Source: Poteriospumella lacustris (taxonomy: Eukaryota; Sar; Chrysophyceae; Chromulinales; Dinobryaceae). Taken from it: a stretch of 64,000 nt of DNA. Both the position numbers and the translations under genes were made by a program. Location of the stretch: assembly GCA_008000375.1 (NCBI GenBank), contig SMOI01000024.1, positions 62,001 to 126,000 of the forward strand, read 5' to 3'. A model generated the notes under the pieces. That model saw only the letters and a program-made list of their open reading frames with translations, was not told the DNA's origin and did not search any database. Below are positions 49,885 through 60,050 of this stretch, one piece after another (position 1 is the stretch's first letter; each line of letters begins with the position of its first letter).

Positions 49885-50263
49885 GGACCGGCAGATCGAC
49901 GGGCTCCTGCTGCGCGTCAGTCTGTAGCGGTACTCGTTCACGTCGCCCGACGCTGTCGAGGCGGACGATGGCGCGCCGCCGCTGGTGGAGGTGCGTCGCG
50001 GGCGGACGTGGACCGCAGTGAAGCTGCGCGAGGTCCTGGCGCCCACCAACCGCAACAATTTGCTGCGCATCTTCGAGCAGAGCACCACCCGAGCGCCGAC
50101 GAGCGCGGCGCCGCGCCCCACCGTCGAGACCGCCCAGGAGATCATCCTCCGAACTCTCTTCCGCAACGTGCAGCTGCGGCGACGCCATCGGCCGTCGAAC
50201 GAGAACAGCGGCGACGCGGCCGATGTCATCGTCGATGACGGCGAACCGGACCGCGAGCGATGA
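47990..50263 (+). pseudogene. Lipase maturation factor family protein with one in-frame UAG
   Basis: First in-frame ATG at 47990 (MRRQAWNSAWLGP). The ER multi-spanning part shows the LMF hallmarks: LLLRGLALMTGLALISF, GLFGDRGLYPLS, FLNFQWDSLLLES, FRLMFGSGMVKV, HFQTQPLPN. LMF1/2 help lipases fold and dimerise in the ER. The soluble domain follows (VEVAVNPQPG, WQPVRFRYKPDD, PRLDWCMWFVALKP, WFWHLL). The codon at 49925-49927 is TAG, residue 646. The same frame then continues RYSFTSPD to TGA at 50261-50263, where family members have R..LYRYxFT. The stop therefore sits where Tyr is expected, and a TAC or TAT to TAG change explains it. The total would be 757 residues with the codon read. It could be a recent nonsense allele, a base-call error or translational readthrough. 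Up to the stop the product would be 645 residues, lacking the conserved C-terminus. Confidence 0.8.
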
Positions 50264-50649
50264 GGCGACGCTCGACGTTCAGACCTCGCGACGCTCGCCG
50301 ACGGCGTCAGCGACGAGTCGCGGCGCTTCGCCCCGCCACAGACGTTACCACCAGACGTAACCGCCAGGGTCGCGGTGGTCCGGGCAGAGGCAGTCTTTGC
50401 ACCGGTCTCCTCTACGAGGAGGCGCAGCTGGCTGCTGTGACTGCCCAGTGGCAGAGGTCCACGCCGCCGCTGCGCTGTACCTTGCGCGTCGCTCGGTCGT
50501 TGGCTTCTCTCTGATTGTAACGGTGCATAACGATGGGGTCGAGTGGCATTGCAGTGGTAGTTACGCTTGCGTTACGTCTGTGAGGGAGCAGATCGAACGT
50601 CGACGTGTGCGACATGTGGCACAGTGGCACGTGAGCGCTGTCTGGCGGC
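50264..50649. other. Convergent intergenic region
   Basis: 390 bp between the lipase maturation factor end and the stop of the small secreted-protein gene. Mixed composition and no gene seen. Confidence 0.4.
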
Positions 50650-50985
50650 TCAAGGCGTGGGCATGATGAGCGACAAGGTCGCCGCGGTCTGGCAATTGCT
50701 GTACCACGCCCATCCGGCAGCTGTTCCCTGAGTCATGCAGGGGTAGGCTAACGAGCAGAGGTCAACCAACTGCTGCAGACGGTGCAGAAGAGGGGAAACG
50801 AACGTACCGCTCAGACCGCCAGTGGCAGTCCCCGTTCCACAGCAGACAGCCGTAAGCGCCGTCATGTATGCCGCAAAAGCGGCATTGCAGTAACCAGTTG
50901 CTCCCGCAGCGAGCGCTGGGCCAGCGGACACGTTGGTCGCCGCAATGACGACGACAGTAAGTCGAAGCAGATCGTGGACGTTCAT
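50650..50985 (-). CDS. Small putative secreted Cys-containing protein
   Basis: 111 residues from the ATG at 50985 (MNVHDLLRLTVVVIAATNVSAGPALAAG). A signal peptide with cleavage after SAG or SA is likely. The mature part holds six Cys (GYC, VCC, DLC, YPC, SNC), Gly/Ala/Thr-rich stretches and hydrophobic helices. It loosely recalls the small fungal zygote-specific or Ala/Cys-rich secreted proteins, but I claim no family. A GTACGT...TCAG segment at 50807-50728 has splice-like ends; removing its 80 nt would change the downstream frame, so the unspliced reading is preferred but not certain. It is divergent from the gene starting at 51196. Confidence 0.45.
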   Translation of the reverse strand: MNVHDLLRLTVVVIAATNVSAGPALAAGATGYCNAAFAAYMTALTAVCCGTGTATGGLSGTFVSPLLHRLQQLVDLCSLAYPCMTQGTAAGWAWYSNCQTAATLSLIMPTP

Positions 50986-51195
50986 CTCGGTGGAGCAAAG
51001 TTTTTCAAAGTACGTTTCTATTCGTTGGAGGAGCTTGGAATTAAATTGTGATGCCGTCCCTTTGGAGCATACCGCAAGATACAACGCAAAGACGAAGCTC
51101 ACGACGAGGGCGAAGACCCCGCCGCTCTCCCGTCGCCGCGGCGAAAGAACGTCGACGACGGCGAAGGTCGCCAAAAGCGAGTTTCGGCCGCGGCG

Positions 51196-53343
51196 ATGGC
51201 GACTTTGCCGTGTCAAAAGTCGCGCGTCCGTCGGCTCCCAGCCGTCCCGCCGCGGCGCAACTTCAACGGGGCCTCCCCACTCGACGAAAATCGTCACAAA
51301 CAAAACATTCTGACACCATCGGCATTCCTGGAGGAGCCGTGCAAGCCGATGTCGCTGAATGCCGGTCTCCCATTGGTGCTGGTGGGGAAATTAGCCAGAC
51401 GCAGTGGCGGCAGCAACGCAGATCGCCACTGGGCCGTGGCCTTCCTGCAGGATCCGTACTGGCAGAAGATTCTCCGCAAATACTGTACGATAAATCGACT
51501 AACAATTTCCGGCGATGAGTGTCAATTTGAGGCCAGCGTGATCGGCAATCGAATCCGCCGTCGCTTCACGTATCTCCACGCGGCCTTCATGCTGTGGGTA
51601 GGTCCACCTGTCAGAATGACTCAGCGACTTCATCTTTGACTTCTCTGTCTGTCTCCGCAGTATGTAATTAAACTCAAACACGAGCTGAAGACTGAAGACA
51701 CGGACTGCGCTGGACATTTGGGCGCGATCGAGGCCCAACTCGTCGCGGCTGTCCCCCGACCGTTTCAGCGGTTCAAAAACGAGTTCGTCTCGGGCCCCAG
51801 CGACGAACGTACGTGGGCGGTGACGGACATTTACTTCGCTGCCGACGGCGACCTGAACGTCGAGGAGCAGATGGATACGCGGCGACTGGTGCAGCTGTCG
51901 CGCGGCCTGCTGCTGAGGTTTCCGCTGGGGCGACGCCTGCAGATCAACGCGTACGCCGAATACTCGCCGATCGGGGCGAGCTCAGAGCTGCCAGTCGAGA
52001 GCGACAGAGAAGGCCTGCCAGCCTTGGGCTTTGAGGTGGTGTGCTGTCGCAGCCCGCATCCGGAGCTGTTCGACGACATGGAGGTGGCCAAGCGCTTCGA
52101 CCTCGGCGGCTGCCTCAGCTACGTGCGCAAGCTCGACCGCACTAACCTGTCCAGGTCACGGCAGCGACTGCCCGACGCACAGGGGCGGCTGATTGAGGAG
52201 GTGGCCCTGCTCAGCGAGGCGGAGGCGCTGGCGGCGACATCGTCCGACGACGCGGCATCGTGGGACGGCGTGTCGGCCAATCTGATGGCCGGCCACCCCG
52301 ACCAGACTCCGGTGCACCTCGCCTGGCGGAACTACCGCAGCGGTACAGACGCACGACTGGTTGCAGCGCGTAGGCCGGTGGTCGGAGCGGTGCAGTTCGA
52401 AGAGGCGCATGCGGTGAACGGCGACATCGCCGAGGGGTGCGCGGCGGAGGCAGACGTCACCGTGCAGCTGCACCGTCTGGGCCGGTCGCACGCATTCACG
52501 CACGCCGTTCTGCAGTTCTGCCGCTCCTGGCCGCAGATGTGGCTCCTCTACGCGCTGCTGGCGCTCGTTGACGTCGTCGTCGGCCTGTCGCACCGCCTGG
52601 CCACGTCGACGGTGACGCTGCCGTCGCGGACCTTCACCGGCGGCGGCGGCGGCGGCGGCAGCCGCTCTCGCCGCCCGATCGCGTCGATCGCGCAGCTCGA
52701 CCCCGAGCGACTGTCGCTGGTCGTGCACAGCCCCGGCCGTACGCGTCTGTACATCCGCAACGTGCTGCTGAAGGGCATCCTGCGCTGGGGCACGACCGAG
52801 CAGCTGCGCTGGTTCGTCGACTGCTACCAGAGCCTCTACGACGCGGTGTGCGGCCCGCGCGTCCCGCTGCTCTGGAGGGCGATGGAGGACACCGCCACGA
52901 CGACGTTTCCGCTAGTCGAGGCCGTGCGCCTCGGCCGCCTGGGCATGGTGGAGCTCTGCGTCGCCGCCTGCCCCGCGGCGACCACCGAAGACCAACGGGC
53001 CGCCCTGGGCTACGCGGTGGACCTCGCGCGGCAGATCCGCGACGTCGCCGCCGCACGGCACCCGCAGCGCGGACAGAACACGCTGGCGCACCGCATCGCC
53101 GCCGCGGTGGAGCGGTGCTGGCTGCTGCGCTGCCCACCCGCGTCATCGGACGGCGCAGCCGCAGCGTCGGCTCCGTCCGCCGCGCCGCTTGACGAGGTCA
53201 GCGGTGCAGGGGCAGCCACATGCGACGACGGCGACGTGGGCGGGGACGACTTCAGTTGGGTCGAGTTCTTCATCGCCGACGAGGGCCACGGCGCCGCGCA
53301 GTTGGCGTCGCAGCCCTCGTGGGCCCGCAGCGACGGCGAGTGA
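51196..53343 (+). CDS. Unknown protein with single hydrophobic segment and short ankyrin-like C-terminal region, two exons
   Basis: Exon 1 is 51196-51597. A 63-nt intron follows at 51598-51660 (GTAGGT...CTCCGCAG with a long pyrimidine tract). Exon 2 is 51661-53343. The junction reads AAFMLW-YVIKLKHEL in phase 0. The product is 694 residues. Features are a basic N-terminus, a globular-looking region at ~70-290 with charged and aromatic residues (WAVTDIYFAADGDL, LRFPLGRRLQINAY), one hydrophobic segment (SWPQMWLLYALLALVDVVVG, ~residue 410), a Gly run, and two helical pairs resembling ankyrin repeats near residues 515-560 (LVEAVRLGRLGMVELCVAAC). The start could also be Met at 51351. I recognise no family with confidence. 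Exon structure is well supported; function is unknown. Confidence 0.6.
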
Positions 53344-56300
53344 AGCGCAGACGCTGCCGCACGCGCCGCGCCTCGAGTGCCGTCGGTGACCCCGAGCGGA
53401 GGCATCGGAGCGCAGCGCTGGGACCGTCTGACGCCTCCGCGTCGCTGGATGCGCCGCGTCAGTCGCGGGCTGCGGCTGTGCGCCGCCGTCGCGCCTGTTC
53501 CGATCGCCTGTCGCCTAACAGACCCTCCGCCACCCCTCACACACAAACACGCGCCACAGTTTGAGTATCGCAGGTGACTAGTTAGTGGGCACCGGCCGCG
53601 ACGCAGCGCGGGGCCAGTGCCAGCGGAGACTTCACGTGCGCACGGGGGCGACGCGGACGACGGCGCGGCGCGTGTGTCGCTCGACGGCGACGAGGCTGAG
53701 CAACGAAACCTCGTCGAGGGGCGCACACGGCGGCCGCGCGACAAACAAAAACAAACTGCAGAAACGAACACGACCACCAACAGCAGCAGAGACACGACGA
53801 GGCGGAGCGAGGGAAGGGGCAGGAGGAGGCGGCGCGGCCGACGCGCGACCAACACATCTACGGTCGGCCGTCGGCCGCGCGCCGAAAAACAAAACGAAGC
53901 GACCGCCACGTGACAGCAAAGCAAAGTGAGGCCCGCCGAGGGCACGCGGACTGCCGCCCGTCGGCACCGCAGCGCCGCACGGGCGGGGAGACAATGAGGA
54001 CAATCGATGCATCAGCGGCGGCAGATTATACTACAACGACAACTACGACGACGAAGACGACTCTAGAGAGGCAGGGGGAAACGACGCGCGGAGCGGCCAC
54101 CGCCGATGAGCGCCGGCAGTAGCCAGCGCCGGCAATGGCCGCGCAACGGGAACAGCGATTTGCCGGTCCGCGCGGCCTGACGACGACGCAGACACGTCGA
54201 CGACGGCGACGCGGGGGCGAAACATTGCGACGAGCAGAGCGACGTCGACAGCGAGCGACCGAGCAACGGACGCGCTGGCGACGGCCCAAACGGCGACGGT
54301 CGCAGCGGAGGCGCTGACGACGAGTCGCTGGGAGCGAACGATGGGCAGGGGCGAGGCGAGGGTCAATGACGACGCCACGCGCGTGCGAGGGGCGGGGGAC
54401 AATGAAACGAATGGGAGACGAGAGCGGAGGGGCGCTTATTGATGAAGCGAGAGGGGGCGAGAGCTTCGCCTATTGATGGTCACTCGGGGCGCGCGCGGTG
54501 CGCACGCATTAGACAGCCGCTAGGGCCGTTGCAAACGACGCTCATAGGCGGCGCCCGACGAGCGAGAGGTGGTGCACGGAGAGGGACGCGGGGCGGTTCG
54601 GCGACGGAGACGCCGCGAAACAAAACGTGGCCGGGGGCAAACCAGGGACGGCGAGAACGGAGGGCGGAGGGGGGAGGCGATCGAAGCGCGTTCGGTACGC
54701 GCGCAAATAATGATGCAGAGCGGAGAGGGAAGCGAGAGGGGGGGGACTAGTGATGAGAAGAAGAGACGCCGCGCGGCCCGCGGGAGCAGCGGGCGCCTCT
54801 CGAGGCGACAATCAATACTCGGGCCCCGCCAGGCCGCCCGACCGCGCGTGCGACGCGGCCGGGCGGCGTGCGGAGCGAAGAAATTACGGCGACAGGCGCG
54901 CGACGACAACGAGCGCCGCTGGCGACGCCGGTCGGAAACAAAACTGACAACTGACGAGCCCCGCGACCTCCTCGTCGACCCGCCGCACCGCACCGCACAG
55001 CACCGCCCGACTAGACGACGATCGACCAACGCGACCGCCCGCAGTCGTCTCAGTGGGTGGAGCGACGGAGCCGACGAGGGCGTCGACGGGAGGGCGCGGT
55101 AGGACGCGCGATAATAGAAATAGATGGCGATGTAAGCGGAAGTTGACGAGGAAGCGCGCGGCAGGGCGCGCCCAGTGGTGACAGAGCTGCCATGTACAGG
55201 AACAAATCGGGGAAAAGTGGAGGCCGGGGAGCGGTGGGGAATGCAGCCGCCCCCGGAAACAGGCGAGGAAATCCCCGGCGTCGACGCCGCCTCGCGGGGC
55301 GTCGCGCCTCATAAGAAATTACGTCGGAAACAAGAAACGAGAAAAATGGATTGTGCGCGACTGCGCGGCGAGGGGTCCCGTCCGCGGCCGGCGACCGATG
55401 CGATGCATCGGCGCGCGCACCATGAGGCGGGGTAGTGATCGGACCCTGTTCGCCGCGACAGGCGGCGGTGGAGGAGAGATGAGCGGACCAGCCGCAACAG
55501 CGGAGGCAGCGATGGCAGAGGCGGAGGCGACGTCTGCTGATGGCAAAGACGCAGGCCCCGCCGTTCGGTAGTGATGGCCACGCTGGTCGCGTGATGACGG
55601 CGAAGCACAACGATGAAAGGTCAACGGAACAGAGCGAAAGAGACAGCTGCCGCGACCACAGCGGCCACGAACAAAGCAAACAGCGGCGGAATGTGGGCGG
55701 ATCAATGACACTGACTGGGCGCGACGGGGCGCGCGTGGAGAAACAGAACAATGTACGTGCTGGCAGCCAAACGGGCGAGCGGCGCGAGCCACACGCGACG
55801 CTGCAGTAGCAGCTGCGAGGGCGCGCGCAGACACGCGTCCGCGAGACAATGCGGCGACGCGAGGCAACAAACGACACAAGAAATAGCGCACACCAGCGAA
55901 CAAGATCAACGGGGAGCGGGACTGAAGGGCGGGCGGGGGAATGGGCCGCGACGCGACCAGCTGCGCGCGATAGTGATACGCGAAGAAGCGACGGGGGCGT
56001 CGCTCCGAGCGGAGCAGGCAGCGGTCCGTGCTCGGCGGCCTCTCGTGCGACGAGGGCGGGTGGGTCCACCGTGCTACCGACCTCGTCGCTTGCGTTGGCG
56101 GGGGAATGTATTGATGGCCGCGACGCAGGCGACGAGGCAGCGACGATGGGCGGCGGAGAGCGCAGCGAGCAGTAGCTGGGTGAGCGAGGAGGAAAGAGGA
56201 GGACGGAGAGGCGCGGGTAATGATTCGGGACGCGCCCATCGGCGTCGGTCGAGGGCGGGACGGTCGCGAGGGGGGGGGGCTCGAGGAGACAAAAAGATGC

Positions 56301-57863
56301 GACGTACTCTTCACTGCGAGCGGGGATCCAAAATATTGATCGACTAGCCCGCTCTCAAGGAACTACAACGACAACGGCCACTGGCGAACGAAGACGAAGC
56401 GGGGGACTTCACGGCGAAAGCAAAGCGGAAGGGATACGCGACGATCTGTGCCCGGGGAAGGGACGAGACGTGACGACCACCAGCCCATTCCCTCTCGTTG
56501 TGGGGGACGAGAGAAATCGCGGCAGCTTCAATCGAAGCGATGAACTGTGACGGGGCGGCGACGCTCGCGACACTGTAACGAGCGCCACGCGACGACCGAC
56601 AGCTCCCGTCACAGGGAGCAGAACAACACTCACAATGGATACTGCAGCGTGCGACGAGGGGCGTGCGCGCGCGTGTGTGGACATGAAACGAAACTGTTGC
56701 GGCACCTTCGCGACCGGTAGAACGATGGAGAAGAGGCCAACGGTGGGCAGCGCGCTGCTCTCTTCTTGGCGGAGGTCAGGGGATGGGGTCTGTGCGCAGA
56801 TACATCGAAAAACGAGCAAAAAACGGCACAACAAATGACCGCACAGCCTGCGCTGTGCGACGAAGGAGGAAAGAGCATAACGAGCGAGTGAGCGAGTGTG
56901 CTGGCAAAGAGACAGAGCGGCAGTGGCAGAGAGACGCACCGGACCCGGTCGCTGTGATGGGCGTGGGTCGCGGCAGAAGAAGAAATTAAGATTAATTCAA
57001 CTAACAACAGCAAGGCGCGAGCACGAATGGTACACAGGTAATTGAGCGGAGGAGGAGCGAGAGGAAGGAGGGTAGACGCGTCGAGTGGAGCGACACCCAT
57101 CGACGGGGCCGAGGAATGTGCTGGCGAAGAGAGGCGGTGTCGCGACCAATCGACAAAGAAACAAGAAGAAACAACGCGGAGGTGACCGCAACGGCGCGAC
57201 AGCCGGAAGGAAACGCTCAACGATCGTACAAAAGCGTACGTCAGCGATAGACACTCGAGCCGAAGAGGTGCAAACGGCATTCACCGACGAAGTGGGCAGC
57301 AGACGAAGAGAGAAAAGAGACGGAGGGAGAGGAGCAAGGTGTCGGGAACAGAGCGCGAGACTCGAGAAGAAAGAGAAACAGTCATAGACAGACATAGACA
57401 GAGTCGGAGAGTGCCCGGGAAGGGTCTTAAGAGTACTACGAACAACGACGAGGCACAACAATCAACAGAGTGGAAGATCAATCGGACGCGTTGGCTGGCC
57501 TTTCCCTTTCGAAAGAACCAAAGAAACTAAGCACGCAAAGACGCAGGCACAAGAAGAACCACACCGACGAAACAAAGAGAAGGGAAAACGGCGGAAACTC
57601 GACACAACCATCACTGTTTTTATCCGTAATTTGGCTATTTGGGGCGGGGTTTGCATGGATCGTGTTTGCTGCTGAATATTGCTGAATCGAACCCGAGATC
57701 GCAGTCAAGGCCATGTTCACCGCCGCGTAACCAATCACTAACGAATCGCTGACGCACACGAGGACAGGAAGGTGTCAAACATTACTAATGGAAGCGGGCG
57801 CTGGTGCCATACGATCCGAGCGAGGGTGGGCAGCGGGGGCCATAGCACAGCTGCAATCGGCGT
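53344..57863. other. 4.5-kb convergent intergenic region, T-poor on the plus strand, with repeated TANTGAT motif
   Basis: Between the stop at 53343 (+) and the stop of the cyclin gene at 57864 (-). After ~230 bp of mixed sequence, the plus strand is strikingly poor in T from about 53600 to 57550, so the cyclin sense strand is poor in A. The scarce T residues concentrate in TANTGAT heptamers between 54437 and 56340 (ATCANTA in sense of the cyclin gene). G runs occur at ~54738-54745 and ~56270-56278. All ORFs seen here are composition artefacts (Arg/Ser/Ala-rich in every frame). It may be a very long 3' UTR, a downstream non-coding transcript or simply intergenic sequence. Confidence 0.6.
54437..56340 (-). 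repeat. Dispersed ATCANTA (TANTGAT) heptamer cluster, about ten copies
   Basis: Plus-strand TANTGAT starts at 54437, 54471, 54708, 54748, 55433, 55569, 55971, 56109, 56218 and 56334. N is T, T, A, G, G, G, G, T, A and T respectively. Several extend to CCATCAMTA in the minus-strand sense. Spacing is irregular (34 to about 680 bp). Confidence 0.7.
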
Positions 57864-59370
57864 CTAACTGATGATGTAACGGGCGGAACTGGATAGCGGT
57901 TGCAAGTCCTCGGTGGTTTTACTGCTACCACGAACACGGCGCTTGTTGCCCACCAGCAATGAGCCTGCGACGAAGACGGACGACGTCGTCGAGTACGCGG
58001 TACTCGTAGATCGAGTGGACAGTAGCAAATCGGGGTTGGACGCACCGTGCGCCGTTTGTAGGTCGCTGCTTGGGGCCACCGACATGGGCGTCGTGGACAC
58101 GGAGCTGAGCTGACTGCTGACTGCACTGGTCTTGCGGTGAGACGACGCTCGTTGGTTGTACTCATCGACGAAAGTCGTGGACCCAGACGAGGAGGCGCCG
58201 GACGAATAGTGCATGCCGGGCAGCGACGACCGGTACTCCAGTCGCTGGCCCTCCACCGCCGACAGAGGAGACACGTTCCACGTTTCGAAGCCCTCGGGCC
58301 CGACGATTTCGCCGTACAACTTGCGCAACTCGAAGTAATATCGGGCGTACGTCGACGGCTTCACTCGGGTGCCGAAGTCCAACATGCGGAAGGCCGACAT
58401 CTCCAACACGCGCATCTGCTCCTTCGTCGTGCTCGGAATCATCAACGCGAACGATGACGTGCGCTGCGGACAGTCGTCCCAGACCTTCTGCGCTAAGATC
58501 GCCGCACTAATCCAGAAGCCTCGCCAGTTGTCCATCGTCAAGGCGAAGTTCTTGCGTTGCGTCATGCGGTTCACGTAGATCAACGCGAGGATATTGCACT
58601 CGATGGAGTACCGCGCACGGTCGATGATGGTCACGATGTACCTGTGAACACGTCGCACAGGGAGGGGGAAAGGGGTTAGCTCATCGCACACGGACAGCTC
58701 AGGACAGCGGTGACACGTACCGGTAAATGGTGTCGATGGTGGGCACTTCGAAGCTCAAAATCTTCTCGCGGAGCTCTTCGTCGTTCTGCGTCTCGAAGTC
58801 CAAGACGATTTCGGAGATGTCGGTGGTGACGCCGCCCTCTTCTGGCGACAGTCCCGTTTGCAGACAGAACTCGGGCGGCACATCGACGGAGATGTCGGGG
58901 TTGAACAGGTCGTCGAATATTTGGGCTTGCAGAATGGCCGCGATGCTGAACGAGGAAAGAAACACGCACGTGAACAACCGTCGGTGGCCAATGCATCAGC
59001 GGTTCACCTACCAGTAATTGACTTGGCTGAAGTTGGGGTTAGTGATGGTGGTGCGAGCCAGTACCGTGCTCGTGGTGCTGAATTGCTTGCCAAGTCTGGC
59101 GCGCCGCGATGCTCGCTTGGTCGACGAGGACTTCCGCGAAGTCGACGAGGCAGTCGTGGCTGTGGCTGGATTGCTGGATACGTCAGAGCCATGCTCGCTG
59201 GGAACAGGTGTCGAGACAGCGTTGGCGCTTTCGTGATTACTGATGGAACTGCGCAACTCGGCGATTTCGGAGGGCAACGCGACGTTTTTGGATCCAGATG
59301 ATACTGATGAGGTGGATGTCTCCTGGGGTGTCGCTGTGGTGCTCAGTGGCGAAATGACCAATGCGGACAT
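57864..59370 (-). CDS. Cyclin Y / PHO80-like cyclin, three exons
   Basis: Exons are 59370-59012, 58945-58721 and 58641-57864. Introns are 66 nt (GTAGGT...TTCAG) and 79 nt (GTACGT...TCACAG, with GAGCTAACCCC branch-like sequence). The product is 453 residues. The N-terminal ~115 residues are Ser/Thr-rich. The cyclin box follows (~195-310): DTIYRYIVTIIDRARYSIEC, ILALIYVNRMTQR, MDNWRGFWISAAILAQKVWDD, EQMRVLEMSAFRMLDF. The IYVNR and W-R---ILA-KVWDD motifs are those of cyclin Y and Pho80/Pcl-type cyclins, which pair with CDK14/16 or Pho85/CDK5-like kinases. The C-terminal ~140 residues are Ser-rich and disordered. Both junctions split codons cleanly (TG|C and CG|G) and complete the box. In sense, ATCAATA immediately precedes the ATG. 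Confidence 0.9.
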
Positions 59371-59594
59371 TATTGATGAAGTCAACTGATGAAGTTTGGC
59401 AACGAATCGGGAGGGAAAAAATGGGAAAACACGGTGCGCTACAAAATGCAAATACTTTTCAGATGGGCGCCAACCAACAACGGGTCAACGAACTGTCGTA
59501 ATATCCCCGATCAAAGTCGACCAAAGAACAAAGGAGTCTACTCTACACTGAGACGCAGATTGATTTGTAATTCGAAGTGGTCGGTCGCCGGTCT

Positions 59595-59635
59595 TCCTCA
59601 ATCCTCAATCCTCGATCCTCAATCGTCAATCGTCC
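59595..59635 (+). repeat. Heptamer tandem array (CCTCAAT)n, degenerate
   Basis: About five units of CCTCAAT, CCTCGAT or CGTCAAT in non-coding sequence upstream of the cyclin gene. Confidence 0.8.
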
Positions 59636-60018
59636 TCGTTCATGTCGTTCGGTGCGTTTGACTTCCAACTCGCTGCAGCACTTTGCCCCCAAACTGGCCC
59701 ATTTTCAGACCGCCGGTCACGGTGGCCGGAGGTGCGATCCGTTGTGCTGGCAGGCCGGACAACAATCTGACGCTCACTTTGACGACGATGGGGAACGGTA
59801 CCCAGATTTTGGGTGGGTTTGTGTTTGACAGTCCCACCATCGGACCATCGGCGCTGGGGCACTTTTGAGTTGAAAGAACTATCAGAATTATGCGAGCATT
59901 ACGGTGTAGGAGGGTGAGTGCCATAAGACGTTGTTAATTTGCTTCTACGAGGTGCACCGCGTCGGTGCTGCAGGCCGCTCAACGGACCGGGACAAAGAAA
60001 AGCCACCGCAAATATACC

Positions 60019-60019
<1 letters not shown>

Positions 60020-60050
<31 letters not shown>
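60020..60050 (+). repeat. (GAC)n microsatellite
   Basis: About ten uninterrupted GAC/ACG units in non-coding sequence downstream of the UIM gene. Confidence 0.9.

Noticed and set aside
49925-49927. UAG reassigned to an amino acid in this organism
   Set aside because: UAG ends several other genes in the window at the expected protein end.
49879-49927. A 47-nt intron removing the UAG
   Set aside because: It has GT...AG ends but splicing moves the rest out of the conserved frame and is shorter than the other introns here.
54437-54760. Box C/D snoRNA genes suggested by GTGATGA
   Set aside because: No CTGA box D at the right distance and no terminal stem; the motif belongs to the wider TANTGAT repetition.
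53585-57760. Dozens of overlapping ORFs in the T-poor block
   Set aside because: T-poor sequence lacks stop codons by chance on the plus strand; all frames are low complexity with no homology.
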